A stretch of 64,000 nucleotides of DNA from NCBI RefSeq assembly GCF_900115975.1, contig NZ_FOYM01000012.1, forward strand, positions 1 through 64,000, in the 5' to 3' direction. Positions 8,835-17,786 of the stretch are shown here, one piece after another. The DNA comes from Desulfoscipio geothermicus DSM 3669. Its GTDB lineage: Bacteria > Bacillota > Desulfotomaculia > Desulfotomaculales > Desulfallaceae. The notes under the pieces are model-generated. The model did no database searches. It had not been told where the DNA came from and saw only the letters and a program-made list of their open reading frames with translations. Position numbers and translations under genes: made by a program. Position 1 is the stretch's first letter; each line of letters begins with the position of its first letter.

Positions 8835-9497
8835 TTACACAAACCCGTGCTCGGCCAACAGATCGGCGGTAAGCCCTTTTGACGGCGCTTTTTCGCCTTC
8901 TTCCCGCTGCCGCGCCCCGAGCCAGCGTTCCACATACTTGCCGATCATATCCCCTTCCAGGTTGACCCGGTCGCCCGGCTTTTTCTCCCCCAGGACCGTG
9001 GCATGCGCGGTATGGGGAATGAGGGAAACCTGGAAAGAGTCCTCGTTGAAATCCACTACGGTCAGGCTGGTTCCGTCCACGGCCACCGAGCCCTTTTTGA
9101 TAATGTAGCGCATCACCGCTAAAGGGGCGGCAACGGTTATTAATGTGGCTATATCGTGTCGTTCCTTCTTAATAATGGTTCCCACTCCGTCGATATGGCC
9201 GCTTACCAAGTGCCCGCCCAGGCGGTCGCCAAGCCGCATGGCCCGCTCCAGGTTAACCCGGTCGCCGGCCTGCAATTCGCCCAGGTTGGTCTTGGCCAGC
9301 GTTTCCGCCATTACATCGGCGGTAAAGGTGCCCTCATCGAAGGTGGTAACCGTCAGGCACACCCCATTGACGGCGATGCTGTCACCGGTTTGCATGCCGC
9401 CCATAATCAGGCGGGCCCCGATTTTCAAGTGTGCCGAATCAGCGCCCCGGCGCAGCGAAATAAGTTTGCCCTTTTCCTCTACCAGTCCGGTAAACAT
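8835..9497 (-). CDS. ribE: Riboflavin synthase, alpha subunit
   Basis: Dismutates two lumazine molecules into riboflavin plus ribitylaminouracil. It has two tandem lumazine-binding barrels: the first begins MFTGLVEEKG and includes SIAVNGVCLTV, the second includes SGHIDGVG and SVAVDGTSLTVV. I start at ATG 9497 (GGAGTGG upstream) rather than the TTG six bases earlier, giving 220 residues. It lies 15 bases after ribD. Confidence 0.96.
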   Translation of the reverse strand: MFTGLVEEKGKLISLRRGADSAHLKIGARLIMGGMQTGDSIAVNGVCLTVTTFDEGTFTADVMAETLAKTNLGELQAGDRVNLERAMRLGDRLGGHLVSGHIDGVGTIIKKERHDIATLITVAAPLAVMRYIIKKGSVAVDGTSLTVVDFNEDSFQVSLIPHTAHATVLGEKKPGDRVNLEGDMIGKYVERWLGARQREEGEKAPSKGLTADLLAEHGFV

Positions 9498-9512
9498 AAT
9501 CAACCACTCCGT

Positions 9513-10613
9513 TTATTTCGCGTATCCTTCCAGGCAAATATCTTCTCCAAAGCGGTAAATGGTGATGTCTTGCACCTGTAGCGCATCGTTTAAGCGGGAA
9601 AACCCCGACCCGCCCACCGGCCCCGGTGCTTCGGCGCCGCCGATGATTTTGGGAGCCATGAACCAGTACACCTTATCCACCAGGTTGGCTTTTACAAATG
9701 AGCCATTTATGCGAGCGCCCCCTTCCACCAGTACGCCGGTGATTTCCCGGCGGCCCAGTTCCCGCAGCAGCAGCGCCAGATTTACCCCGGCGTCCTCCCG
9801 GGGTACCTCGATGATTTCAGCGCCGGCTTCCTGCAATGCCCGCACCCTTTCCGGCGGCGCCCCGGGCGTAGTAACTATAATGGTCGGGGCCCGGGACGCC
9901 TGGGTGACCACTTTGGCGTTCTGCGGGGTCCTGGCGCGGGAGTCCAGGATGACCCGCACCGGGTCCCTGCCTCCGCCAGAGGGCAATCTGGCGGTCAGCG
10001 ACGGGTTATCGGCCAGCACCGTGCCCACCCCCACCAGGATAGCGTCATAACGGTCCCGCAGGTGGTGAACGTATTCCCGGGAATAGGGGCCGGTGATCCA
10101 CTGCGATTCACCCCCGGCGGTGGCTATCTTACCGTCCAGGCTCATCGCCGTTTTTAACACGACAAAGGGTAGGCGGGTGGTTATATATTTAATAAATACT
10201 TCATTAAGTTTGCGGGATGCTTCCTCCAGCACGCCGGTTTCCACCTGCAGCCCGGCTTCCCGCAGTCTTTGCACGCCCTTGCCGGCCACCAGCGGGTTGG
10301 GGTCGGACATGGCCAACACCACCCTGCTTATCCCGGCCTCAATCACCGCCTCGGTGCAGGGACCGGTGCGCCCGTGGTGACAGCATGGCTCCAGGGTGAC
10401 GTATAAAGTTGCGCCCCTGGCACTGTTTCCCGCTTCCCGCAGCGCATGCACCTCGGCGTGCGGGGTCCCGGCCCGGGCATGGTACCCCCTGCCGACCACT
10501 TCACCGCCGCGTACCACCACGGCGCCCACCATGGGATTGGGGCTGGTGCGCCCCATCGCTTTGGCCGCCAGGTCCAGAGCCATCTGCATGTAATATTTGT
10601 CTGCGTCTTTCAA
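9513..10613 (-). CDS. ribD: Bifunctional pyrimidine deaminase/reductase
   Basis: Performs the second and third steps of riboflavin synthesis. The N-terminal zinc deaminase domain (about 1-145) has HAEVHAL and PCCHHGRTGPC; the C-terminal NADPH-dependent reductase has KTAMSLDGKIAT, GVGTVLADNPSLT and VEGGARINGSF. It is the first gene of the operon, behind the FMN riboswitch and its terminator. I favour TTG 10613 (AAGGTGGG just upstream; 366 residues), but an in-frame ATG at 10634 would add seven residues and cannot be excluded. Confidence 0.95.
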   Translation of the reverse strand: MKDADKYYMQMALDLAAKAMGRTSPNPMVGAVVVRGGEVVGRGYHARAGTPHAEVHALREAGNSARGATLYVTLEPCCHHGRTGPCTEAVIEAGISRVVLAMSDPNPLVAGKGVQRLREAGLQVETGVLEEASRKLNEVFIKYITTRLPFVVLKTAMSLDGKIATAGGESQWITGPYSREYVHHLRDRYDAILVGVGTVLADNPSLTARLPSGGGRDPVRVILDSRARTPQNAKVVTQASRAPTIIVTTPGAPPERVRALQEAGAEIIEVPREDAGVNLALLLRELGRREITGVLVEGGARINGSFVKANLVDKVYWFMAPKIIGGAEAPGPVGGSGFSRLNDALQVQDITIYRFGEDICLEGYAK

Positions 10614-10642
10614 CTGCCCACCTTCTTTGCCCATAGCATTAC

Positions 10643-10673
10643 AAAACCCTGAAGAAAAAATAATTCTTCAGGG
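10643..10673 (-). terminator. Intrinsic terminator (expression platform) between FMN aptamer and ribD
   Basis: On the minus strand a perfect 10-base stem, CCCTGAAGAA / TTCTTCAGGG, has a short AT-rich loop and is followed by TTTTG. It lies between the aptamer and the ribD start, so ligand binding probably stops transcription here. The P1 region of the aptamer contains CCTTCAGGG, similar to one terminator arm, which could support a switch in pairing. Confidence 0.85.
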
Positions 10674-10747
10674 CATTCAACCATAAGGAAAAAACCGGCA
10701 AGACACATGTTACCCATACGGGCATAATACACCTTGCGGCAAAACAA

Positions 10748-10867
10748 CCTTCTCCCATCCAGACTATACTGTCGGCTCCGGAATTGCACCGGATCAACCC
10801 ATCAAGGGCTCGCGGGCTTGGAATACTCCTTACCGCCGGTACGGAATTTCACCGGTCCCTGAAGGTC
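10748..10867 (-). promoter_or_regulatory. FMN riboswitch (RFN element)
   Basis: Read on the minus strand this has the conserved RFN blocks in order: CTTCAGGGACCGGTGAAATT, CCGTACCGGCGGTAAG, AGCCCGCGAGCC, TGATCCGGTGCAATTCCGG, and AGCCGACAGTATAGTCTGG followed by ATGGGAGAAGG. It lies between a strong promoter and ribD. In the known class FMN binding lowers expression of the rib genes, here probably through the terminator at 10643-10673. Confidence 0.97.
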
Positions 10868-10885
10868 TTTATTTTATTTATGTTA

Positions 10886-10914
10886 ATTATAGTAACATGT
10901 CAAAACCATGTCAA
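10886..10914 (-). promoter_or_regulatory. Consensus sigma-A promoter of the riboflavin operon
   Basis: On the minus strand a perfect TTGACA (10914-10909), a 17-base spacer, and a perfect TATAAT (10891-10886), about 20 bases upstream of the FMN aptamer. A promoter this strong fits a transcript controlled mainly by termination at the riboswitch. Confidence 0.85.
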
Positions 10915-11133
10915 TATTCATTGACGGTCAAAAAAACTGCAATAATATGGACAATTAATTTACTGTTTGATACAATTAACCGTACAGCCAACAACTTCTC
11001 TTTTATTTTTAGTTTGCTTGACTTGACAAAGAATTGATAAAGATGTCAGAATGGCAAAATAAAAATTAAACCTTCTTAAAATAATAAATACAAATCTTCA
11101 TTTAAAATTTGTACCGGAAAGGCTGAATACAAC

Positions 11134-12336
11134 ATGGCTAAAGTTATAGTGGAGAACCTGGTTAAAATTTTCGGCGATAACCCCGGTAAAGCACTGAAAA
11201 TGCTGGAGGAAGGTAAAAGCAAGCAAGAAATTTTGGAAGCTACCAGGTGCACCGTAGGGGTATACAATATTTCTTTTGAGGTTCAGGAAGGTGAAACATT
11301 TGTCTTGATGGGCCTGTCCGGCAGCGGTAAGTCAACCCTGCTGCGCTGCCTCAACCGGTTAATTGAACCCACCGACGGCAAAATACTGATCGACGGCGAA
11401 GAGATTACCGGCGTTGATGATAAAAAACTGCGCCAAATACGCCGAAATAAATTAGGCATGGTTTTTCAGCGTTTTGCCCTGTTCCCCCATCGCACGGTAG
11501 TGGACAACGTGGCTTACGGTTTGGAAGTGCAGGGGATGGAAAAGGAAGAAAGACTGGAGAAAGCCCGCCGGGTACTGGAAGTGGTGGGACTAAAAGAGTG
11601 GGAAAACAGCATGCCCTCCCAACTCAGCGGCGGAATGCAGCAAAGGGTGGGCTTGGCCCGGGCGCTGGCCAGCGACCCGGACATTCTGCTGATGGATGAA
11701 GCCTTCAGCGCCCTGGACCCGTTGATCAGAAAGGGTATGCAGGATGAGCTGCTCTCCCTGCAGGCCACCCTGAACAAAACCATCATTTTTGTTACCCACG
11801 ACTTGGATGAAGCCTTGAAGATAGGCGACCGCATCGCGCTGATGAAAGACGGGGCCATTATTCAAATCGGCACTTCGGAAGAAATCCTGACCAACCCGGC
11901 CAACGAATACGTGGAAAAATTCGTGGAAGACGTGGACATGTCCAAGGTGCTCACCGCCGAAGGGGTAATGAAAAAACCGGATGCCGTGGTCACCCTGAAA
12001 GACGGTCCCCGCCAGGCCATGCGCCGGATGAAGGAAAACGGTATATCCAGTATATTCGTAGTCACCCGGGACAGAAAATTGTCCGGCCTGGTAATGGCCG
12101 AAGATGCCCTGAACGCCGTGGAGGCACATCAAGATCATCTGGACGAAATAATTATCAAGGATATCCCCCGGGTATCCCCCGACACCCCGCTTACTGACTT
12201 GATCCCCATCATAGCGGAGTCCAGGTACCCCATTGCGGTGGTGGACGAGCAAAACCACTTGAAAGGCATTATTGTACGGGGCGCCGTGCTGGCCGGCATG
12301 GTGCGAAAGGGGGATAACGGGCAGGATGTTGCCTAA
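11134..12336 (+). CDS. Glycine betaine/proline-betaine ABC transporter ATPase with CBS domains
   Basis: The ATP-binding subunit of an OpuA/ProV-type compatible-solute importer (400 residues). The N-terminal extension of about 50 residues before the P-loop is typical of the family. Then come Walker A GLSGSGKST, the Q-loop MVFQRFALFPHRTV, the signature LSGGMQQRVGLARAL, Walker B ILLMDEAFSALD and the H-loop FVTHD. Residues about 280-395 form two CBS motifs, which in OpuA sense ionic strength or nucleotides. It overlaps the permease gene by 11 bases. The 260-base divergent space to the rib promoter is AT-rich and has several TTGACA-like boxes but no clear -10. Confidence 0.93.
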   Translation: MAKVIVENLVKIFGDNPGKALKMLEEGKSKQEILEATRCTVGVYNISFEVQEGETFVLMGLSGSGKSTLLRCLNRLIEPTDGKILIDGEEITGVDDKKLRQIRRNKLGMVFQRFALFPHRTVVDNVAYGLEVQGMEKEERLEKARRVLEVVGLKEWENSMPSQLSGGMQQRVGLARALASDPDILLMDEAFSALDPLIRKGMQDELLSLQATLNKTIIFVTHDLDEALKIGDRIALMKDGAIIQIGTSEEILTNPANEYVEKFVEDVDMSKVLTAEGVMKKPDAVVTLKDGPRQAMRRMKENGISSIFVVTRDRKLSGLVMAEDALNAVEAHQDHLDEIIIKDIPRVSPDTPLTDLIPIIAESRYPIAVVDEQNHLKGIIVRGAVLAGMVRKGDNGQDVA

Positions 12337-13156
12337 AATTCCAATTGGAGAATGGGTTGACCTGATAGTAATCTGGGCGCAAAACAATTTGACGCCGCTT
12401 TTCGACGCCATTGTGGTGGTTATTAATTTTATCGTCAGCAGCCTGACATTAATCTTATTAACCCCACCGGCCTGGGTAATCATTATTGCAGCCCTGGCGC
12501 TGGTCTGGTTTTTGGCCGACCGTAAAACCGCCATCGGCACGGCGCTGGGGTTGCTGCTCATTTATGACCTGCGCATATGGGAGCCGTCCATGAATACCCT
12601 GGCCATGGTTATTTCAGCCACCATTGTGGCATTGATCGCAGGCATCCCCCTGGGGATCTGGACGGCCCGCAACAACACCGTGCACAAAATAGTCATGCCC
12701 GTGCTCGACTTCATGCAGACCATGCCGCCCTTTGTTTACCTGATTCCGGCGGTATTCTTCTTCGATATCGGCACCGTACCCGGCCTTGTGGCCACGGTGG
12801 TGTTTGCCATGCCGCCGGCCATCAGGCTCACCGGCCTGGGCATCCGGCAGGTGCCGGTGGAACTGGTGGAAGCCGCCGAGGCGTTCGGCTCCACCGAATC
12901 GCAAAAACTGTATAAAGTCCAGTTACCGGTGGCCATGCCCACCATCATGGCGGGGGTAAACCAGTGCATCATGCTTTCCCTCTCCATGGTGGTTATCGCA
13001 GCCATGATCGGCGCCGGCGGTCTGGGTTCGGAGGTGCTGCGCGGCATTCAGCGCCTGGATATTCCCGTTGGCTTTGAAGGAGGTCTGGCCATTGTAATAA
13101 TCGCCATTATCCTGGACAGGATCACCCAAAGTTTTACCAATAAAGGGAAAGCATAA
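12326..13156 (+). CDS. Glycine betaine ABC transporter permease
   Basis: The membrane subunit of the OpuAB/ProW type (276 residues). It has about six or seven hydrophobic segments. The EAA-loop region VELVEAAEAFGSTESQKLYKV is followed by the LPVAMPTIMAGVNQ motif characteristic of betaine permeases. The ATG at 12326 gives MLPKIPIGEW and lies inside the end of the ATPase gene, so the two are coupled. The substrate-binding protein follows 40 bases later. Confidence 0.93.
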   Translation: MLPKIPIGEWVDLIVIWAQNNLTPLFDAIVVVINFIVSSLTLILLTPPAWVIIIAALALVWFLADRKTAIGTALGLLLIYDLRIWEPSMNTLAMVISATIVALIAGIPLGIWTARNNTVHKIVMPVLDFMQTMPPFVYLIPAVFFFDIGTVPGLVATVVFAMPPAIRLTGLGIRQVPVELVEAAEAFGSTESQKLYKVQLPVAMPTIMAGVNQCIMLSLSMVVIAAMIGAGGLGSEVLRGIQRLDIPVGFEGGLAIVIIAIILDRITQSFTNKGKA

Positions 13157-13196
13157 AGTTCCCTTTTTGTAAAATTCAAGAAAAAGGAGGATAAAA

Positions 13197-14090
13197 ATGA
13201 AAAAGCTGTTTAAGGTACTGTCCCTCATGGCAGTGCTCGCCATGCTGACAGCGGTGCTGTTCGGCTGCGCCCAGGGCGGCGAGGAAAAGAAAGAAGGCGG
13301 CGAAGGGGCCAAGGAAGGCAAAGGCAAGGTAACCCTTGGCTACGTTGAGTGGGATTCCGAAATTGCCAGCACCCACGTGGTAAAGAATGTCTTGATAGAC
13401 ATGGGGTATGATGTAGAAACAGTGGCCGTGGACGCCGGCGTGATGTGGACCGGCATCGGCGACGGTGATTTTGACGCTATTGTTTCGGCCTGGCTGCCCG
13501 GCACCCACAAGGATTATTACGAAAAAGTCAAAGACAAAGTTGACAACCTGGGACCCAACCTGGAAGGGGCCAAAATCGGCCTGGTGGTGCCCGAGTACGT
13601 AACCATTAACTCAATCGAAGAAATGAACAGCGTCAAGGAAAAGTTTGACGGTAAAATAACCGGCATTGAGCCCGGTGCCGGTATCATGCGGGCCACGGAA
13701 AAGGCCATCCAGGATTACGGACTGGACTTCAAGCTGCAGGACAGCAGCAGCGCCGCCATGGCCGCATCCCTGAAAAAAGCCATCGACAACAACGATTGGA
13801 TTGTGGTTACCGGCTGGACGCCTCACTGGAAGTTCGCCAAGTGGGACCTTAAATACCTGGAAGACCCCAAGGGTATCTACGGCGGTGAAGAGCATATCGC
13901 CACCATCGTCCGCCCAGGCCTGAAAGAAGACATGCCCGAAGTTTATAGAATGCTCGATGATTTCCACTGGGCGCCCGCCGACATGGAAGCTGTCATGCTG
14001 GACATTCAGGGCGGTATGAGCCCCGATGAAGCGGCCCAAAAATGGATTAAGAACAACCAGGACAAAGTAAACGAGTGGATCGGCAAGTAA
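13197..14090 (+). CDS. Glycine betaine ABC transporter substrate-binding lipoprotein
   Basis: A 297-residue OpuAC-type extracellular receptor. The signal peptide (about 1-24) ends in the lipobox LFGC, with Cys24 as lipid anchor, followed by a Glu/Lys/Gly-rich linker. The mature part has Trp-rich segments expected for the aromatic cage that binds quaternary amines (SAWLPGTHKDYY, GWTPHWKFAKWDLKYL, DDFHW). AAAGGAGG precedes the ATG. It is the last gene of the operon and a hairpin terminator follows. Glycine betaine is inferred from family; choline or proline betaine remain possible. Confidence 0.93.
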   Translation: MKKLFKVLSLMAVLAMLTAVLFGCAQGGEEKKEGGEGAKEGKGKVTLGYVEWDSEIASTHVVKNVLIDMGYDVETVAVDAGVMWTGIGDGDFDAIVSAWLPGTHKDYYEKVKDKVDNLGPNLEGAKIGLVVPEYVTINSIEEMNSVKEKFDGKITGIEPGAGIMRATEKAIQDYGLDFKLQDSSSAAMAASLKKAIDNNDWIVVTGWTPHWKFAKWDLKYLEDPKGIYGGEEHIATIVRPGLKEDMPEVYRMLDDFHWAPADMEAVMLDIQGGMSPDEAAQKWIKNNQDKVNEWIGK

Positions 14091-14100
14091 GACACTACTA

Positions 14101-14134
14101 AAAGGAGACAGCCATTTTAAGCTGTCTCCTTTTC
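14101..14134 (+). terminator. Terminator of the betaine transporter operon
   Basis: AAGGAGACAGC and GCTGTCTCCTT form an 11-base stem with an eight-base loop and run into TTTT, ten bases after the stop codon of the binding-protein gene. Confidence 0.9.
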
Positions 14135-14216
14135 AGTACCACCATCGCTGTCACATATTTTTTAATATTTTTGGCATATTGACTTTAATGCTCATTTGTT
14201 CTTCAAACACAACCCT

Positions 14217-14921
14217 TCAAGCAATGTCTGATTTGCACAGGGTGCTCCTGTACCTGTGCAGATCCGAAATAATGCCGTCTATACGATCAATGGTGGCTTG
14301 ATTTTTCCAGTAACCGTCGGCGCTTGAGCAGCGATTCAAACCGGCGTACAGCACACTCAGCCGCAAGTGCAGGCGTCTGGGCAGCAAAGCGACGTCAGCC
14401 CCCATTTTATGCCATGCTTCAGTAGTAAAAATGGACCCTTTTTTATTTTTACTCCCAGACTTGTATTTTTCCGTTTTTCCTTGCAACAGGTCATTGACAA
14501 TATGCCGGTTTTTTTTCAGTTCTTCCAGCAATTCATCAATGACAAACAACCTTTTTTCGGTCACTTCCTGTATCCTGATCACCTGGTAATACCAGACCGT
14601 CACAATAACGCCAAAAAGGGTTAACAGCCCCCCAAGGGCGGCATCGTTGAATCCCCTGGCAAATTCCGGCTTATTGACGTGCTCCCCCAGGGTGGCAAAC
14701 AAACTGGGGAAAATACCGGACAGCCATTGGGAATTGGCGATAATCACAATCAGCTCCCTGTTCAGGGATAAAATAACCCAGATAATTACCGGACTAAAAA
14801 TTATTACCAGACAGGTCAGCAGCCTCTTTATAAATCGCAGCATCTTACGGAATATACGGTTGGACATGGCCAGAAATAATTTTTTCAGGGACACTTTCTC
14901 CTGTTGAACGGTCTCTTTCAA
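14217..14921 (-). CDS. Membrane protein of unknown function
   Basis: Not recognised. About 234 residues: a basic amphipathic N-terminus, a hydrophobic segment at about residues 32-52 (LLTCLVIIFSPVIIWVILSL), a second at about 98-115 (GGLLTLFGVIVTVWYY), then a charged, helical cytosolic domain. The start is uncertain: I prefer TTG 14921, with GGGGTGATC upstream, over an ATG at 14942 that abuts the terminator of the preceding operon. It reads as a single gene between two transporter operons. Confidence 0.65.
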   Translation of the reverse strand: MKETVQQEKVSLKKLFLAMSNRIFRKMLRFIKRLLTCLVIIFSPVIIWVILSLNRELIVIIANSQWLSGIFPSLFATLGEHVNKPEFARGFNDAALGGLLTLFGVIVTVWYYQVIRIQEVTEKRLFVIDELLEELKKNRHIVNDLLQGKTEKYKSGSKNKKGSIFTTEAWHKMGADVALLPRRLHLRLSVLYAGLNRCSSADGYWKNQATIDRIDGIISDLHRYRSTLCKSDIA

Positions 14922-14943
14922 AACTTGATCACCCCGGGGCATA

Positions 14944-14984
14944 ATAAAAAAGCCACCGTACATAGAACCGGCGGCTTTTTTATT
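14944..14984 (-). terminator. Terminator of the polar amino-acid transporter operon
   Basis: On the minus strand AAAAAAGCCGCCGG pairs with the CGGTGGCTTTTTT side around GTTCTATGTA, ending in a T run. It is 30-70 bases downstream of the ATPase stop codon. Confidence 0.88.
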
Positions 14985-15015
14985 ATTTCTCCGGTGCCAA
15001 TTTTTATCCAACCAC

Positions 15016-15741
15016 CTACGCCAGCACCTGGCCTAAAAATTCCTGGGTGCGTACGTGCTGTGGGTTGGTGAATATTTCACAAGGTTTACCCTCCTCAACA
15101 ATTTTGCCCTCATCCATAAAGAAAACCGCATCCGCCACTTCCTTGGCAAAACCCATCTCGTGGGTGACCACCACCATCGTCATGCCTTCCCTGGCCAACT
15201 CCTTCATGACCTGCAATACTTCTCCCACCAGTTCCGGGTCTAACGCCGAAGTGGGTTCGTCAAACAACATGATTTTGGGATTCATGGCCAGTGCCCGGGC
15301 AATGGCCACCCGCTGTTTTTGGCCGCCGGAAAGCTGGCAGGGGTAAACATCCGCCTTATCCGACAGGCCCACTTTTTCCAGGAGATACGAGGCCGTTTCC
15401 ACTGCCTCCTGCCTGGGCATTTTTTTTACAAAAATGGGTGCTTCGATCACGTTTTCCAGCACCGTCTTATGCGGAAACAGGTTGAAATGCTGAAAAACCA
15501 TCCCCACGTCCTGGCGTATTTTATTTAAGTCATCCTTTTTGGGGTCCACGCTTTTGCCCATAATCTCCACCCGGCCGCTGTCGTTCAACTCCAAAAAGTT
15601 GATACACCTTAATAGCGTACTTTTTCCGGAACCGCTGGCCCCTATCAGGACCACCACATTGCTTTTATCCACAGCAAAATCAACATCCTTTAAAACATGC
15701 AGCGAACCAAAATATTTATTCAGACCCTTTATTTTTATCAC
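15016..15741 (-). CDS. Polar amino-acid ABC transporter ATPase
   Basis: The ATP-binding subunit (241 residues) of a GlnQ/ArtM/HisP-type importer. It has Walker [15 protein letters not shown]-loop [10 protein letters not shown], signature [15 protein letters not shown], Walker [17 protein letters not shown] and H-loop VTHEMGF. It overlaps the permease gene by four bases and is the last gene of a receptor-permease-ATPase operon. The amino acid carried cannot be fixed from sequence. Confidence 0.93.
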   Translation of the reverse strand: MIKIKGLNKYFGSLHVLKDVDFAVDKSNVVVLIGASGSGKSTLLRCINFLELNDSGRVEIMGKSVDPKKDDLNKIRQDVGMVFQHFNLFPHKTVLENVIEAPIFVKKMPRQEAVETASYLLEKVGLSDKADVYPCQLSGGQKQRVAIARALAMNPKIMLFDEPTSALDPELVGEVLQVMKELAREGMTMVVVTHEMGFAKEVADAVFFMDEGKIVEEGKPCEIFTNPQHVRTQEFLGQVLA

Positions 15742-16406
15742 TTGGCATCCCCCCCGTTCTCAACGTTTAATTTCAGTTCCAACTTATTAACCAGGAAAGT
15801 AAATATGATCACCAGCACCAAGTAATAAAATCCCGCCACCAGGTAGGTTTCAAAGGGCTGAAAGTTTTCCGCCTGGGCGTAAAGGGCCGTGCCGTATATT
15901 TCAGCTACCCCGAGATAGGCTACCAGGGAGGAATCTTTGAGGCCGATGATAAACTGGTTGCCCAGGGGCGGGATGGCCCGCTTGAAGGCCTGGGGCAGAA
16001 TAATGCGCCGCATGGCCAGCGGATAACTCATACCCAGCGAACGGGCGGCCTCCATCTGCCCCCGGTCAATGGATTGAATAGTACCGCGAAATATTTCTGC
16101 AATGTAGGCTCCGGCGTGGATGGCCAGCGCCAGGGAACCCGCCCAGAAGGCAGGGAGCACCACGATTTTGATAATGCCGAAATACAGGAACATCAACTGT
16201 ACGATCAGCGGCGTGCCCCGGATAACGGTGATATATAACTGGGCGATGCCGTACAGCACGCGGTTGCCGGATATTTTAAAAAACGCAAAAACCAGACCGA
16301 TCAACATAGCCAGTAATAGCGAAACAAAGGTCAGTTTTAATGTAACTGTCGTTGCTTGCATAAAAGCTGCGGCGTTTTCCATGAATATTTCGTAGATTGC
16401 CGTCAT
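15738..16406 (-). CDS. Polar amino-acid ABC transporter permease
   Basis: A 222-residue integral membrane subunit of the HisMQ/GlnP class. It has about five hydrophobic helices, the [14 protein letters not shown] motif and the EAA loop [20 protein letters not shown], typical of this family. GAGGTGA precedes ATG 16406. It lies 220 bases downstream of the binding-protein gene, a gap that holds an inverted-repeat element. Confidence 0.92.
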   Translation of the reverse strand: MTAIYEIFMENAAAFMQATTVTLKLTFVSLLLAMLIGLVFAFFKISGNRVLYGIAQLYITVIRGTPLIVQLMFLYFGIIKIVVLPAFWAGSLALAIHAGAYIAEIFRGTIQSIDRGQMEAARSLGMSYPLAMRRIILPQAFKRAIPPLGNQFIIGLKDSSLVAYLGVAEIYGTALYAQAENFQPFETYLVAGFYYLVLVIIFTFLVNKLELKLNVENGGDAK

Positions 16407-16438
16407 TCCGTCACCTCTACTTGTTATAACTATCTAAA

Positions 16439-16555
16439 GCTGTGGTATTGCTAGAGCGCTCACTCCAATGCTTCGCGCGTGATGCGCACCACGGCTTACT
16501 TCGGACCGGATTACCGGCGCTACGCAAGTCGTTCGCTTATGGGCAATACCATAGC
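16439..16555. repeat. 117-base element with terminal inverted repeats inside the amino-acid transporter operon
   Basis: GCTGTGGTATTGC at 16439-16451 and GCAATACCATAGC at 16543-16555 are inverted repeats of 13 bases with one mismatch. The interior is GC-rich and has smaller hairpins (around GCGCTCACTCC, GCGCGTGATGCGC). No protein is encoded. It looks like a small non-autonomous element, or a structured spacer that lets the receptor be made in excess of the permease. Confidence 0.5.
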
Positions 16556-16626
16556 AGTCAATTGTTTAAGTATGGCTGAACAAGCTAGGGGTACGTTTAA
16601 AGAAAACGCACCCCAGCCAATATAAC

Positions 16627-17430
16627 TTACTCGCCCAGAATACTGCGGCCGAACCACTTATTGCTGATTTCTTCGTAGGTACCGTCCTCGATCATTTCTT
16701 CCAGGGCGGCGTTGATTTTGTTCAACAGTTCGGCATCACCCTTTCTGACGGGAATGGCCATCTCATCCACCCACAGTGGCTCGCCCACATCTTTAATCTC
16801 CAGTCCGTCCTTCATAGCCCGAAAACCAACCATCTGATCGGTGATAACGGCGTCAATGCGACCGGTGGTCAGGTCCTGCAGGGCGACGACGTCGCTGTCG
16901 TAGCCGATAACCTTGTCCTCACCGGTATACTCGAGGGCCACATCCCGGAAGGTACTGGCCTTTACGACACCAATTTTCTTGCTTTTAATATCGCCCGCGC
17001 TCTTTATGGTATCGTTATCGGCGCTGACAAATACCTGGGCGCCCGAGCGATAATAGGGCCGTGAAAAGTCAACCTGTTCTTTACGCTCTTCCGTTATGGC
17101 CATACTGCCGATAATGGCGTCGTATTTACCTGCCTTCAAGCCCTGAATGATGGTTTCCCAGGGGTTGGTCACCGGGTTTGGTTCCATACCCATGCGCCTG
17201 GCAATTTCAGCGCCGATTTCCACATCAAACCCGACCAGCTTTCCGCCTTCCTTGTAATTAAAGGGCTTGTACAGCCCGCTCATGGCGTAAGTAAACTTGG
17301 CTTTTTCCGCCATCTGACCCTGTTCTTGGCTTTCACCCGCAGGTTCCTGCTTACCACCGCAACCCGCGGTCAGTAACGCAATCCCCATTACGAGCACTGC
17401 CAGCATAAACACCCACTTAAATTTTTGCAA
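16627..17430 (-). CDS. Polar amino-acid ABC transporter substrate-binding lipoprotein
   Basis: An SBP_bac_3 receptor of 267 residues. The signal peptide ends in LLTAGCGG, so Cys25 or thereabouts is the lipid anchor. The binding domain has GFDVEIGAEIARRMG, IIGSMAITEERKEQVDFSRPYY, GVVKASTF and a DLTTGRIDAVITD segment. I use TTG 17430 (AAGGAGAT upstream) because it gives a proper signal peptide. An in-frame ATG at about 17500 with a strong GGGGAGG would add some 23 residues before the signal peptide and seems less likely. Confidence 0.92.
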   Translation of the reverse strand: MQKFKWVFMLAVLVMGIALLTAGCGGKQEPAGESQEQGQMAEKAKFTYAMSGLYKPFNYKEGGKLVGFDVEIGAEIARRMGMEPNPVTNPWETIIQGLKAGKYDAIIGSMAITEERKEQVDFSRPYYRSGAQVFVSADNDTIKSAGDIKSKKIGVVKASTFRDVALEYTGEDKVIGYDSDVVALQDLTTGRIDAVITDQMVGFRAMKDGLEIKDVGEPLWVDEMAIPVRKGDAELLNKINAALEEMIEDGTYEEISNKWFGRSILGE

Positions 17431-17659
17431 AATAATTTCATCTCCTTTTAATTTATTTTCAGTTAGTTTGATGATTAAAAAATCACTTATTAACGGCATC
17501 CACCTCCCCTGAAAAAATTTATTATTATTACTTGCCGCTACCAATCATTTTGCAATAATTTTAAGGTTGGTGGCAACTGTATTTCAATAAATAAGTTGCT
17601 TGTTTGGATAAAAAAAATTGGACGATCTTAGTAATACGGTTTTCTTCACACCTTAGCCC

Positions 17660-17688
17660 ATTGTAATATACTTTATATATCCTGTAAA
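17660..17688 (-). promoter_or_regulatory. Candidate sigma-A promoter of the amino-acid transporter operon
   Basis: On the minus strand TTTACA (17688-17683), a 17-base spacer and TACAAT (17665-17660), each one base from consensus. It lies about 230 bases upstream of the receptor gene. The long leader shows no T-box or other riboswitch signature that I could recognise. Confidence 0.6.
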
Positions 17689-17786
17689 CAAACCGGGAAA
17701 GTTATATTCGCCCTTCAGCGCTTAACCCATAAATTCATATCCTCAAATCTGCCGCCTATATGACAATTATTTAAAAATCTTCCCGT

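Noticed and set aside
11590-12561. A 323-codon minus-strand frame over the betaine transporter genes
   Set aside because: Antisense to a well-supported ATPase/permease pair, with composition typical of a shadow frame and no family resemblance.
17431-17500. Longer N-terminus for the amino-acid receptor from an ATG with a strong GGGGAGG
   Set aside because: It would put about 23 polar residues before the lipoprotein signal peptide. The TTG at 17430 has its own AAGGAGAT and gives a normal lipoprotein. Not impossible as a weak alternative.
17431-17659. T-box or other riboswitch in the long leader of the amino-acid transporter operon
   Set aside because: A GGTTGGTGGCAAC-like stretch caught the eye, but no T-box AGGGTGGNACCGCG core or specifier-loop pattern is present on the transcribed strand.
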